From Corynebacterium propinquum DSM 44285 (lineage in GTDB: Bacteria; Actinomycetota; Actinomycetes; Mycobacteriales; Mycobacteriaceae), in contig NZ_AQXC01000007.1 of the NCBI RefSeq assembly GCF_000375525.1, positions 70,514 to 134,513 on the forward strand: a stretch of DNA of 64,000 bases, written 5' to 3'. Every line of letters begins with the position of its first letter. The stretch's first letter is position 1. The position numbers were made by a program, and so were the translations under genes. The notes beneath the pieces are model-generated. The model was not told where the DNA came from and did not search any database. It saw only the letters and a program-made list of their open reading frames with translations. Below are positions 1-9,240 of this stretch, piece after piece.

Positions 1-268
1 TTTTCGCGTTCTCGCACTTAAGCCGTCTATAGGGACAATAACCGTGGCGGTGGGGGAGTAGTCATCGAAAAGAGCCTGGCTAAGGCTAGGTAAACCGGCT
101 GATTGATGCCGTGGCGAGCACAGAAACAAAAACACTCAGTGGTTACCTAAAAAGCTCGCAGTGACCTAATATAAATACACGTAATTAATTGGCATTTTCT
201 GCACCTTCAGCGTGCTCTCAAGAGCGGTGCTGCTGGCGCGGCAAATGCTTTCGTAATTAGGAGGAATT
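1..268 (+). promoter_or_regulatory. Upstream region of ctaD
   Basis: No coding region is visible in the first 268 bases. A TATAAA-like -10 candidate lies near 170-175 in an AT-rich stretch. A strong Shine-Dalgarno, AGGAGG, ends about four bases before the ATG of ctaD and fixes that start. The promoter position is inference only. Confidence 0.35.
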
Positions 269-2026
269 ATGACCGCTGTGGCGCCACGGCTTGATGATTA
301 TGTCGAGCCAACTCGCCCCCAGCCAACGGGGCATGAACGCACCGGGTCTAAGGCTTTGACAATTCTTTCAACCACCGACCACAAGCAGCTGGGCATCATG
401 TACTTGATCATGTCCTTCAGCTTCTTCTTCCTCGGTGGTTTGATGGCACTGTTGATCCGTGCCGAATTGTTCACCCCTGGCCTGCAGATGCTGTCCAACG
501 AGCAGTTCAACCAGCTGTTCACTATGCACGGCACCGTGATGCTGCTGCTGTTCGCTACCCCGGTTGTGTGGGGTTTCGCTAACTACATCCTGCCGCTGCA
601 GATCGGCGCACCGGATGTGGCTTTCCCACGGCTGAACGCTTTTGGTTTCTGGATCACCACCATCGGTGGCTTCGTCATGCTGGCCGGGTTCCTGACCCCA
701 GGTGGTGCCGCTGACTTCGGTTGGACGATGTACATGCCTTTGGCGGACTCGATCCACACCCCAGGTTTGGGCGCTGACTTCTGGATCGTCGGTGTTGGTG
801 CTACCGGTGTCGGTACCATCGCTTCGGCCGTGAACATGCTGACCACCCTGCTGACTCTGCGCGCACCGGGCATGACCATGTTCCGTATGCCAGTGTTCTG
901 CTGGACCATCATGGTTGCTGCCATCCTGGCGCTGATGATCTTCCCAGTTCTGACCGCTGCCGCACTGGGTGTTTTGTATGACCGCCAGCTCGGCGGCCAC
1001 ATCTACGAGCCTGCCAACGGTGGCGCCATCCTGTGGCAGCACCTGTTCTGGTTCTTCGGCCACCCAGAGGTGTACGTTCTGGCGATCCCATTCTTCGGTG
1101 TGATCTCCGAGATCGTTCCAGTCTTTTCCCGCAAGCCAGTCTTCGGCTACATCGGCTTGGTCTTCGCGACGCTGTCCATCGGTGGTATGTCGATGGCAGT
1201 GTGGGCACACCACATGTTCGTTACCGGCGCCATCTTGCTGCCGTTCTTCTCGTTCATGACCTTCCTGATCGCCATCCCAACCGGTATGAAGTTCTTCAAC
1301 TGGGTCGGCACCATGTGGAAGGGCCACATCACCTGGGAAACCCCAATGATCTGGGCCATGGGCTTCCTGACCACCTTCCTGTTCGGTGGTATGACCGGTG
1401 TCATGCTGGCTTCGCCACCACTGGATTTCCACCTGGCAGAGTCCTACTTCCTGATCGCTCACTTCCACTACACCCTGTTCGGTACCGTTGTGTTCTCCGC
1501 CTTCGCGGGTCTGTACTTCTGGTTCCCGAAGATGACCGGTCGTATGCTGGACGAGCGCCTCGGCAAGATTCACTTCTGGTTGACCTTCATCGGCTTCCAC
1601 GGCACCTTCCTGGTGCAGCACTGGGTCGGCAACATGGGTATGCCACGTCGTTACGCTGACTACCTGGACTCTGACGGATTCACCATCTACAACCAGATCT
1701 CCACCGTCTTCGCCTTCGTACTGGGTGCCTCTGTTATCCCACTGGTATGGAATGTCTTTAAGTCCTGGCGCTACGGTGAGGTCGTCACCGTCGACGATCC
1801 ATGGGGCTACGGCAACTCCCTGGAGTGGGCAACCTCGTGCCCACCACCACGCCACAACTTCGTGTCGATGCCACGCATCCGTTCGGAGCGTCCAGCATTC
1901 GAGCTGCACTACCCGCACATGGTCGAGCGTATGCGCGCCGAAGCACACTCTGGTGCTCACGAGTCCGGAGCACACGAAGACCCACGTCAGGTTGCACAAC
2001 CGGCAGGTGCACACGCCAAAAGCTAA
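269..2026 (+). CDS. ctaD: Cytochrome c oxidase subunit I (aa3 type)
   Basis: Catalytic subunit of the terminal aa3 oxidase in the membrane. It passes electrons through heme a to the heme a3/CuB centre, where oxygen is reduced and protons are pumped. The 585-residue protein shows the family's twelve hydrophobic segments and the metal ligands: His87 (heme a, in TMHGT), His265 with Tyr269 in the HPEVY motif (CuB and its cross-linked Tyr), His314/His315 (CuB), and His398/His400 in HFHY (hemes a3 and a). A hydrophilic His/Ala-rich tail follows the core, as in other actinobacterial CtaD. It is monocistronic here: a good terminator follows, then serB, the same order as in mycobacteria. The start is set by an AGGAGG four bases upstream. 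Confidence 0.98.
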   Translation: MTAVAPRLDDYVEPTRPQPTGHERTGSKALTILSTTDHKQLGIMYLIMSFSFFFLGGLMALLIRAELFTPGLQMLSNEQFNQLFTMHGTVMLLLFATPVVWGFANYILPLQIGAPDVAFPRLNAFGFWITTIGGFVMLAGFLTPGGAADFGWTMYMPLADSIHTPGLGADFWIVGVGATGVGTIASAVNMLTTLLTLRAPGMTMFRMPVFCWTIMVAAILALMIFPVLTAAALGVLYDRQLGGHIYEPANGGAILWQHLFWFFGHPEVYVLAIPFFGVISEIVPVFSRKPVFGYIGLVFATLSIGGMSMAVWAHHMFVTGAILLPFFSFMTFLIAIPTGMKFFNWVGTMWKGHITWETPMIWAMGFLTTFLFGGMTGVMLASPPLDFHLAESYFLIAHFHYTLFGTVVFSAFAGLYFWFPKMTGRMLDERLGKIHFWLTFIGFHGTFLVQHWVGNMGMPRRYADYLDSDGFTIYNQISTVFAFVLGASVIPLVWNVFKSWRYGEVVTVDDPWGYGNSLEWATSCPPPRHNFVSMPRIRSERPAFELHYPHMVERMRAEAHSGAHESGAHEDPRQVAQPAGAHAKS

Positions 2027-2163
2027 TGCATACAAGCAATGCTAGAGCGAGCGGAAAACACGTTCTCGCGTTGCACATAGGCACAGCAGAATTAAACAGT
2101 ATGGTTCTGGACAAATCAGCCACAGCGGTTGCGCCAGCACCAACTAGTACCTGCTAACAAGCC

Positions 2164-2204
2164 AACCCCCGCGCCCATCCACTCCTAGTGGGCAGCGGGG
2201 GTTT
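2164..2204 (+). terminator. Rho-independent terminator after ctaD
   Basis: Inverted repeat with arms ACCCCCGCGCCCA and TGGGCAGCGGGGGT around a short loop, followed by TTT. It lies between ctaD and serB. It also argues against any serB start upstream of about 2205. Confidence 0.8.
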
Positions 2205-2268
2205 CGCTTATTCTAGAAACGGCCGGACCGGCAACATTTCGTTATCGCGTAACAGAATTGAGGAACCT

Positions 2269-3624
2269 GTGAACCAATCAGAGCCCAGCACGACGCACAC
2301 GACGGCTATAACACCCGCGGCGGCTACGACGGCTACGGCCGCCACGGCGGCCACGGTGGGTACGAAAGTTGAACCCACCGTGCGTTTGCAGGAGGGGCTT
2401 CGTTCTGCCGTAGTGATCGTCAGCGGCAAAGACCAAAAAGGTGTCTCCGCGGAATTTTTCCGCGTGCTCGCTCATTATGGTGTCCAGCTCTTGGACGTAC
2501 AGCAGTCGGAATTCTTGGGCCATTTGCAACTGGCAGCATTCACCGGAATCAAAGACGAATATTTCGCAGAACTATCCGAGACACTGACTGATGCATTAAC
2601 CCCGCTGGGCCAGCAGGTGACCATTGAGTATTCGGCTACGGACGAAGGGACTCCTGCGCCTGCCCCGCGTTCCACCCACGTGGTGGTGGTGTTAGGTAAT
2701 CCGGTCACGGCACAGGCGATCTCGGCGATTGGTGCGACCTTGGCGAAGCACGGCGCGAATATCGACCGCATGCGCGGCATCGCCGATTATCCAGTGACCG
2801 GGCTAGAAATTTTCGTCTCGGTGGCCAACCCAGCACCAGGTGCTAGTGAAAACCTTCGCGCCGCTTTAGCGCAACTGACCAGCAACCTGGGCGTCGATAT
2901 CGCTATCGAGCGTGCTGGCTTGGCGCGTCGCGGTAAACGACTGGTCTGCTTCGACTGCGATTCCACGTTGATTACCGGTGAGGTCATCGAAATGTTGGCT
3001 GCACACGCGGGAAGGGAAGCGGAAGTAGCAGAGGTGACCGAGCGCGCGATGCGCGGTGAGCTGGACTTTGAAGAATCGCTGCGTGAGCGAGTGAAAGCAC
3101 TGGCCGGATTGGATGCCTCCGTGGTGCAGGAAGTTGCTGACGCCATCGAACTAACCCCAGGTGCGCGCACCACGCTGCGCACGCTGAACCGCATGGGCTA
3201 CCGCACTGCGGTGGTCTCTGGTGGCTTTATTCAGGTCTTGGAGGATCTCGCGGAAGAACTTGAGCTGGATTACGTGCGGGCCAACACCCTGGAGATTGAA
3301 AACGGCAAGCTCACCGGCCGGGTGATCGGACAAGTAGTGGATCGGGCCGCGAAAGCAAACTTCTTGGCGGAATTTGCGGCTGATTCGGGCCTGACGATGG
3401 CACAAACCGTGGCTGTCGGCGACGGTGCCAATGACATCGACATGATCTCTGCCGCTGGTCTGGGCGTGGCCTTCAATGCGAAGCCCGCGTTGCGGGAAAT
3501 CGCGGATACGTCGGTAAGCCACCCGTTTTTGGATGAGGTGCTCTACATCATGGGCATCCCACGCACAGAGATCGATACCTCGGACCGCGAAGACGGTAGC
3601 TACCGTCGCGTCGCACTGGACTAG
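2269..3624 (+). CDS. serB: Phosphoserine phosphatase, ACT-ACT-HAD type
   Basis: Last step of serine synthesis: hydrolysis of O-phosphoserine, in the cytoplasm. The 451-residue product has two ACT domains (about 40-190) and a HAD phosphatase domain with the catalytic DxDxT motif at Asp229/Asp231, a later VVSGG motif and GDGANDI near the end. This architecture matches mycobacterial SerB2. I chose the GTG at 2269, which has AGG a few bases upstream, because the longer reading frame would begin inside the ctaD terminator. Residues about 8-33 are low complexity (Thr/Ala-rich, from ACGGC-like repeats), an extension not needed for the fold. The stop overlaps the convergent dinG stop by four bases. 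Confidence 0.95.
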   Translation: MNQSEPSTTHTTAITPAAATTATAATAATVGTKVEPTVRLQEGLRSAVVIVSGKDQKGVSAEFFRVLAHYGVQLLDVQQSEFLGHLQLAAFTGIKDEYFAELSETLTDALTPLGQQVTIEYSATDEGTPAPAPRSTHVVVVLGNPVTAQAISAIGATLAKHGANIDRMRGIADYPVTGLEIFVSVANPAPGASENLRAALAQLTSNLGVDIAIERAGLARRGKRLVCFDCDSTLITGEVIEMLAAHAGREAEVAEVTERAMRGELDFEESLRERVKALAGLDASVVQEVADAIELTPGARTTLRTLNRMGYRTAVVSGGFIQVLEDLAEELELDYVRANTLEIENGKLTGRVIGQVVDRAAKANFLAEFAADSGLTMAQTVAVGDGANDIDMISAAGLGVAFNAKPALREIADTSVSHPFLDEVLYIMGIPRTEIDTSDREDGSYRRVALD

Positions 3625-5693
3625 CTTTGCACCAACCTTTTCAGCGCACCCAGCACCGTGTTTTTATCTTGGGTGCGCCAAAAAGGCGGCAGCGACGATA
3701 ATAAAAACTGCCCGTAGCGTTTCGTGACCACACGGTTGTCCAAAACCGCGACCACACCGCGGTCGGTCACCGACCGCAACAAACGTCCCGCACCCTGCGC
3801 CATCAACAGCGCGGCATGGGTAGCAGAGACCTCCATAAAACCGTTTCGTCCCGCTGCCTGGGCTGCCTCCGAGCGCGCTTGCAGCAGTGGATTATCGGGC
3901 CGCGGAAACGGGATGCGATCCATCAACACCAGCGAGCACGCCTTGCCGGGCACGTCCACGCCTTGCCACAGCGTCAAAGTGCCAAACAGCACCGAGTGCT
4001 CTTTTGCCGCAAACTTTTCGACGAGCGCTCCAATCGAATCCTCGCCCTGCACATAGACCGGGAAAGGCAACTTTGGGCGTAACTCGTCGGCCGCCTGCAC
4101 TGCTGCGCGTTTCGACGAAAACAAGCCCAGCGTGCGCCCGCCGGCTGCCATGATCAGCTCGCGCATCTCTTCCAGTGTTTCTGGTGCCAGGCCATCTCTG
4201 CCCGGCTGCGGCAGATGCTTCGGAGCATACAAAATCCCGGACTTTGCCGGATCAAACGGGGTTCCAGCATCCAAGCTGTCCCACTTACCCTTGGGCAAAC
4301 CCCACTGTGCACCCATGGCGTCGAAACGCCCGCCCAAGGTGAGCGTGGCAGAGGTCAGCACCACGGTGTTTTCGCCGAAGAGCCGATCGCGCAGCAAATC
4401 CGCCACCGACAGCGGGGCGACCTGCAGTGTGTCGCCGTAGCGCTCATTGCGATCCAACCAGACCACATCGTCTTGGGCGGCCGGGTCGTCGGTATCAAAG
4501 ACTTCCTGGATCCGGTGCACGGTCTCTTCGAGCGTGGCCAAGTGATTGCGCAGATTATTGCGCTCGGCGGCGGTTTCTGGTTCGTTGGTGGCTTCGCCTT
4601 CTGGGGCGTCTTTCAAGGTGGCACGCAGCGACGACAACAGCTCCGCGATGGCGCTCAGTTCTGAATCCGCGGCCTGATCCAATTCCGTCCAGCGCCCGTC
4701 GGGAAGATCTTCTGTGGTAATCCGCCATTGCTCGGCAAGATCCTTCAAACGGGAATCCTTGCCTTCCGCGCCAAGCGGCCCGGCGCGATTAGCGGCCAGC
4801 GTTAGCGAGCGCGGGGAGAGTTCCGCTGTGGTTGCAGAGGTAATCCGGGCGTCGAGTTCGTGGGCCTCGTCGATGATGACGCAATCGTGTTCGGGCAGGG
4901 TATCGATCTCCGAGATGGCGTCGATGGCGAGCATGGCGTGGTTCGTGACGACGACGTCGACTTCGCGGGCTTCCTGGCGGGCGAGTTCGGCGAAACACTC
5001 TACGCCGTGTGGGCAGCGCGAAGCGCCGAGGCATTCTTGGGAGCTGACAGAAACGTGCCGCCAGGCGGCATCGCTGACGCTGGTGTCTAGGTCATCGCGG
5101 TCGCCGGTCTCGGTTTCTTGGGCCCAGTTGTGCAGGGTGGCGATTTGTTTGCCTAGCCAGGTGATTGGTTGCGGGTTGCCGGAGCGTGCGGGGGTTTCGC
5201 TGGCAGCTTGTTCGGCTGTATGTCCGGAAGCTGCAGCCGCATCTTCGGCAGCAGCTTCTAATTCCGGTTCCAGTTGGGCTTGCGCAATTTTGTTCATGCA
5301 CAGGTAGTTGGACCGGCCCTTCATAATTGCGAACGTTGGCCGCCGTTCCATCACCGGCTCCAGGGCGTCGGCAAGCCGAGGTAGGTCGCGTTCGATGAGC
5401 TGGCGCTGCAAAGCCAGGGTCGCGGTGGAGACGATGACGCAGGTATCGGTTTCTTGCGCGTGGCGAAACGCCGGGACCAGGTAGGCCAGGGATTTTCCGG
5501 TTCCGGTGCCAGCCTGGACTGCCAAGTGACGCCCGGAACCAAGGGCGGATTCGACGGCGTTGGCCATCCGGCGCTGGCCCGGGCGGTCTGCACCACCGAA
5601 ACCGCTCACGGCAGTGGCGAGAAGTTCTTCGGTGCTGGTGGTGCCGTTGCTGGCGTTGTTCCCGGTGCTGTTGCTAGTGCTGGCAGACTCCAT
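3621..5693 (-). CDS. dinG: DinG-family ATP-dependent DNA helicase (XPD-like)
   Basis: Superfamily 2 helicase related to DinG/XPD, thought to unwind structured or R-loop DNA during repair. In the 690 residues I see Walker A (AGTGTGKS, 61-68), a DEAH box (IIDEAHELD), and a later segment with motifs V and VI (TLWQGVDVPG, QGAGRLLR). Four cysteines between motifs I and II (C in NYLCMN, then CLGASRCPHGVEC) fit the [4Fe-4S] cluster site of this family. The N-terminal 25 residues are Ser/Thr/Asn-rich and probably disordered. The ATG follows directly on the TAA of pncB upstream, so the pair is likely one transcript with coupled translation. The gene contains one copy of the iterated 10-mer (5367). Confidence 0.93.
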   Translation of the reverse strand: MESASTSNSTGNNASNGTTSTEELLATAVSGFGGADRPGQRRMANAVESALGSGRHLAVQAGTGTGKSLAYLVPAFRHAQETDTCVIVSTATLALQRQLIERDLPRLADALEPVMERRPTFAIMKGRSNYLCMNKIAQAQLEPELEAAAEDAAAASGHTAEQAASETPARSGNPQPITWLGKQIATLHNWAQETETGDRDDLDTSVSDAAWRHVSVSSQECLGASRCPHGVECFAELARQEAREVDVVVTNHAMLAIDAISEIDTLPEHDCVIIDEAHELDARITSATTAELSPRSLTLAANRAGPLGAEGKDSRLKDLAEQWRITTEDLPDGRWTELDQAADSELSAIAELLSSLRATLKDAPEGEATNEPETAAERNNLRNHLATLEETVHRIQEVFDTDDPAAQDDVVWLDRNERYGDTLQVAPLSVADLLRDRLFGENTVVLTSATLTLGGRFDAMGAQWGLPKGKWDSLDAGTPFDPAKSGILYAPKHLPQPGRDGLAPETLEEMRELIMAAGGRTLGLFSSKRAAVQAADELRPKLPFPVYVQGEDSIGALVEKFAAKEHSVLFGTLTLWQGVDVPGKACSLVLMDRIPFPRPDNPLLQARSEAAQAAGRNGFMEVSATHAALLMAQGAGRLLRSVTDRGVVAVLDNRVVTKRYGQFLLSSLPPFWRTQDKNTVLGALKRLVQS

Positions 5694-7037
5694 TTAGAAC
5701 CCAGCCAGACGCGTCGGAACCGCAGGTTCACCACGGCCCAAAGCCAACCCTTCCCACGGCAGGCTGGCAATGCCTGCTGAGACTAGTTCGCGGGAGGTAT
5801 GCAGGTCATCCAAGCCGTCGACGATCTCGCCGTCGCGGATCAACGGAACCGTCAATTCACGGATTTCTGCACCGGAATGCGCAGGTATCTCGCCGCCAAG
5901 CGGGTAGATGATTTCTTCTACCGCCACTCCGGTTTCACGGTACGTGCGCACGCCGGCTTTGGTGCCGCCGTCGGAGACCTTTCCGGACGAACGCTTCGAA
6001 ACGGGTTTGCCCTCGACTTCCACCAGCTTGTACACCAGCGATGCCGTCGGTGAGCCAGAGCCAGTGACCACGGAGGTGCCGACGCCGAAGACATCGACGG
6101 GGTCACCGCGCAAACCAGCGATGGCGAATTCATCCAGGTCAGAAGAGACCACGATTTTGGTGTTGGTCGCTCCGAGCCCATCAAGCTGCTTGCGCACCCG
6201 GCGGGTTAGTGCGCCCAAGTCGCCGGAGTCGATGCGCACGCCGCCAAGCTCGGTTCCCGCAACAGTGACCGCGTTTTCTACTCCCTGGGTGATATCGAAA
6301 GTATCGACCAGCAGCGTCGTCGATGCACCGTGGCGTTGCACCTGCGCAGCAAAAGCCGATTTTTCATCCGGCTGGCCATTCTCGTCGACGTGCAGCAGGG
6401 TCCATGCGTGCGCGGCCGTGCCCTGCGCCGGAATGCCATAGCGGCTGGCGGCTTCCAGGTTAGAGGTGGCGTCGAACCCAGCGAGATAAGCCGCGCGGGC
6501 AGCAGTGACCGCAGCGTATTCGTGGGTGCGCCGCGAGCCCATTTCCAGCATGAAGCGCCCATCCGCAGCGCAGACCATGCGGGCAGCGGCAGAGGCCACA
6601 GCAGAATCCGCGTTCAAAATGGACAGCACGACGGTTTCCAATACGACGCATTCGGCGAAAGTCCCGCGGACCGTCACAATGGGGGAAGACGGGAAGTAGA
6701 GCTCGCCTTCGCGGTAGCCATCTACCTGGCCGCGGAAACGATAATTACGCAGGTACTCGATGGTTTCCGGTTGCAGGAAATCGAGCTGTTCCAGTTGTTT
6801 TTCAGTGAAGCGGAAATCGCGGATTGCTTCCAGCACTCGCGCCGTGCCAGCGACGATGCCGTAGCGGCGCTCGGTGGGCAAGCGCCGGGTGAAAACCTCG
6901 AAGGTGACGTTGCGGAAGGCGGTGCCGTCGGCAAGCGCGGCTTCGAGCATCGTCAGCTCGTATTTATCGGTTAATAGCGCGGTGGAAGCGGCAGGATGCT
7001 GCAATGAATTCACACTCGCTAAGGATACACCCGGCAT
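5694..7037 (-). CDS. pncB: Nicotinate phosphoribosyltransferase
   Basis: Salvages nicotinate to nicotinate mononucleotide, feeding NAD synthesis. The 447-residue protein begins its conserved core with LLTDKYELTM, and has the RIDSGDLG and DVFGVGTSVV motifs typical of PncB. A later gene in the window, pncA (nicotinamidase), supplies its substrate. The start is uncertain: ATG at 7037 or GTG at 7013, eight codons in, both with weak ribosome-binding sites. The iterated 10-mer (7039-7048) abuts the ATG and would occupy the Shine-Dalgarno position. Transcription is divergent from clpS, and dinG follows without a gap. Confidence 0.95.
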   Translation of the reverse strand: MPGVSLASVNSLQHPAASTALLTDKYELTMLEAALADGTAFRNVTFEVFTRRLPTERRYGIVAGTARVLEAIRDFRFTEKQLEQLDFLQPETIEYLRNYRFRGQVDGYREGELYFPSSPIVTVRGTFAECVVLETVVLSILNADSAVASAAARMVCAADGRFMLEMGSRRTHEYAAVTAARAAYLAGFDATSNLEAASRYGIPAQGTAAHAWTLLHVDENGQPDEKSAFAAQVQRHGASTTLLVDTFDITQGVENAVTVAGTELGGVRIDSGDLGALTRRVRKQLDGLGATNTKIVVSSDLDEFAIAGLRGDPVDVFGVGTSVVTGSGSPTASLVYKLVEVEGKPVSKRSSGKVSDGGTKAGVRTYRETGVAVEEIIYPLGGEIPAHSGAEIRELTVPLIRDGEIVDGLDDLHTSRELVSAGIASLPWEGLALGRGEPAVPTRLAGF

Positions 7038-7192
7038 TCTTGCCGACGGCTGGTGGCTGCGGGAGGGCTGAGAGGTTTGAGAGAGTTGAGAGGGTTGCGC
7101 GGGTTCATCGGCCCCGGAGGTTTCAGACTTCTTGAGCTGTTTGGGTTTCTAGTACGCAGAAATCGCGGGGGCGAGTCAGTAAACTAGCAATC

Positions 7193-7567
7193 ATGAATAC
7201 GCGCAAGTCTGAGGTTCACGAGTCGGAAGTTTCTGTAGAACGAGAAACCTCCGCCATGGAAGTGCACGCATCGAGCCCAATGGCCAGCCCCGAGCTGGAT
7301 GAAGAAATTGACGTTGAGGTTGCTACGAGTGCGAACCTGCCGTGGATGTGCATCGTCTGGGATGACCCCGTCAACCTCATGAGCTATGTGACCTACGTGT
7401 TCCAAACCGTGCTGGGTTATTCGAAATCCCGCGCGCAGGAGCTGATGATGCAGGTGCACTCGGAAGGCAAAGCCGTGGTGACCTCCGGTGAGCGCGATAA
7501 GGTGGAAGCCGATGTGAAAAAGCTGCACACCGCTGGGCTGTGGGCGACGATGCAGCAAGCGGGCTAA
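7193..7567 (+). CDS. clpS: ATP-dependent Clp protease adaptor ClpS
   Basis: Adaptor that recognises N-degron substrates and delivers them to ClpC/ClpP. The core (about 45-124) has the expected [21 protein letters not shown] region, whose Asp-Asp-Pro segment forms the N-degron pocket, and the helix containing [12 protein letters not shown] that contacts the chaperone. The N-terminal 40 residues are acidic and variable, so ATG codons at 7256 or 7280 are alternative starts. It opens a plus-strand run with DUF2017 and a P1 peptidase, the order also found in mycobacteria. Confidence 0.93.
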   Translation: MNTRKSEVHESEVSVERETSAMEVHASSPMASPELDEEIDVEVATSANLPWMCIVWDDPVNLMSYVTYVFQTVLGYSKSRAQELMMQVHSEGKAVVTSGERDKVEADVKKLHTAGLWATMQQAG

Positions 7568-7618
7568 TCCCCGGCGCGATATTCCGAGCAATTAAGGACT
7601 AGAGGAGCTTTCGAGACC

Positions 7619-8152
7619 ATGCAACCGTGGCGTAAGAAGAAGGGCCTGCGACGCAGCCCGAAATTCCAGACCGTTCTCGACCCCATTGAGCGTGAAGCCC
7701 TGGGCGATATTATCGCCGCTGTCGTGGAAGCGATTATCGCCCGCGCGCAGTCCGCGCCGAAAGACGAGCTGGCTGAGATGATGGATATGCCTTCCGGCCA
7801 CAAAGAAGCGCCGGATGATCCCGCACTGGCGCGGTTGTTCCCGGATTTTCAGCGCGAAGGCGACGAGGAATACGACGGCGATCGCTCCCTGTTGCGTTCG
7901 TTGCACGAAAATGACATTGCGCGTGCCAAGCTACAAAACCTGCAGTTGGTCTCCGAAAAGGTCAATGACGGTGTGGAAATTAGCGTGGATGAATCCGAGG
8001 TGCAGGCCTTTGTTGCGGGCCTGAACGACGCCCGGTTGTATCTGGCGAATACCGATAAGAAAGTCTCAGAGCTGATCTCAGACCGGGATGCGCTGGTGGA
8101 ATGGTTGGCGTATAACCAGGATTCGCTGCTCACCGCCATGATGGAAGACTAA
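7619..8152 (+). CDS. DUF2017 family protein
   Basis: A 177-residue acidic cytoplasmic protein of a family confined to actinobacteria and regularly found just after clpS. No catalytic motif is visible. It is predicted mostly helical, with an N-terminal basic stretch (WRKKKGLRRS) and a C-terminal helix ending YNQDSLLTAMMED. Its function is unknown. The location suggests a link to ClpS/Clp proteolysis, which is inference only. It starts 51 bases after clpS, preceded by AGAGGAG. Confidence 0.85.
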   Translation: MQPWRKKKGLRRSPKFQTVLDPIEREALGDIIAAVVEAIIARAQSAPKDELAEMMDMPSGHKEAPDDPALARLFPDFQREGDEEYDGDRSLLRSLHENDIARAKLQNLQLVSEKVNDGVEISVDESEVQAFVAGLNDARLYLANTDKKVSELISDRDALVEWLAYNQDSLLTAMMED

Positions 8153-8160
8153 AAGACTAG

Positions 8161-9225
8161 ATGCGTATGTCGAACCGGTCGGAAATGGACTTTTGCCCCG
8201 GTGTGGGCATCGGGCATGTAAGCCTCGGTGATACCGGGGTGAGTGTGCTGAGTTTCGCCGCAGCTGGTTCTGGCGCAGGCGCGGTGGCCAGCGTTGATGT
8301 GCGCGGCGGCGGCCCCGGAACCCGCGAGACAGACTTGTTGGCGCCAGAAAATACCGTCGGTGCGGTACAAGCGATTGTGCTGGCCGGCGGTTCTGCGTAT
8401 GGGCTGGCTGCTGCCGACGGCGCGATGGCGGAGTTGGAATCACGCGGGGCTGGTTTTCGCGTTTTCGGCCCGGATAGCGATGGGCCAGTGGTGCCAATCG
8501 TGCCCGCGGCGGTGATTTTTGATCTTGCCGTAGGTGATCCGCAACACCGACCGACCGCGGCAGACGGGCAGCGTGCTACTGCTCGTGCGTTGGACAACTT
8601 CGATGGCGCTGCAGGCACAGCGTCGGCAAGCACAGCATCGACAAGGAAGACGTCGACAAGTACAGCACCGACAAGCAACATCGGCGCTGGCTGTGGAGCT
8701 ACCGCCGGAAAGCTACGCGGCGGGTTTGGCCAAGCCAGCCGGGAAGTTGCAGGCTACCGAGTCTCTGCCGCGGTGGTAGCCAACCCCGTCGGTGAGGTCG
8801 TCGATGCAGCTACCGGCAGATTGTTCGGTGCCCCGGAGCGCGCACCCGTGGACCCGGAAAAATTCGCTGATTTGCCCAGTCCAGCCGCATCACTGAATAC
8901 CACCATCGGGGTGATCGCTACCAACGCGCCGCTCAACAAAGCGCAGTTACGCAGGTTGGCGATGTGCGGTCACGATGGGATTTCCTGGGCCGTACGGCCT
9001 GCCCATAGCCCGTTGGATGGGGACACGCTGTTTGCAGTCTCAACAGCGTCGGAAGAATCAGCTCTGCAAGTAACAGCCATCACCACAGAAACAATGACTG
9101 CCCTGTGCGCGGCAAGTTCCCAGGTGGTCTGCGATGCCATCGTGCATGCCGTGGTCCATGCGGAACCCGGTTACGGCTTGCCGACGTACTCGCAGCTGGC
9201 TAAGCCAGCGAATTCCTCGAATTAG
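8161..9225 (+). CDS. P1-family N-terminal nucleophile hydrolase (DmpA/NylC-like)
   Basis: Autoprocessing aminopeptidase/amidase family (MEROPS S58, P1). The precursor is expected to cleave itself before a Thr: here Asn246-Thr247 in SLNTTIGVIATNA matches the Asn/Thr cleavage site of NylC. Other family signatures are the GVGIGHVSLGD start, GGSAYGLAAADG and the NIGAGCGATAGK segment. Between about residues 143 and 176 there is a Ser/Thr-rich insertion encoded by 15-base tandem repeats (8616-8675), which lengthens the protein to 354 residues. The start is eight bases after the DUF2017 stop. Mycobacteria have a homologue in the same place. The natural substrate is unknown. Confidence 0.85.
   Translation: MRMSNRSEMDFCPGVGIGHVSLGDTGVSVLSFAAAGSGAGAVASVDVRGGGPGTRETDLLAPENTVGAVQAIVLAGGSAYGLAAADGAMAELESRGAGFRVFGPDSDGPVVPIVPAAVIFDLAVGDPQHRPTAADGQRATARALDNFDGAAGTASASTASTRKTSTSTAPTSNIGAGCGATAGKLRGGFGQASREVAGYRVSAAVVANPVGEVVDAATGRLFGAPERAPVDPEKFADLPSPAASLNTTIGVIATNAPLNKAQLRRLAMCGHDGISWAVRPAHSPLDGDTLFAVSTASEESALQVTAITTETMTALCAASSQVVCDAIVHAVVHAEPGYGLPTYSQLAKPANSSN
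8616..8675 (+). repeat. 15-bp in-frame tandem repeat, four units
   Basis: Four successive 15-base units within the P1 peptidase gene: CACAGCGTCGGCAAG, CACAGCATCGACAAG, GAAGACGTCGACAAG, TACAGCACCGACAAG. The last ten bases of each are the iterated 10-mer or a one- to three-base variant. The units encode a Ser/Thr-rich loop and keep the frame. Confidence 0.85.
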
Positions 9226-9240
9226 GAGAATGACCAGCCG

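Noticed and set aside
368..2035. A 555-codon open frame on the minus strand
   Set aside because: It lies exactly opposite ctaD and has His/Gln/Trp-rich, family-less content. It is a shadow of high-GC codon use.
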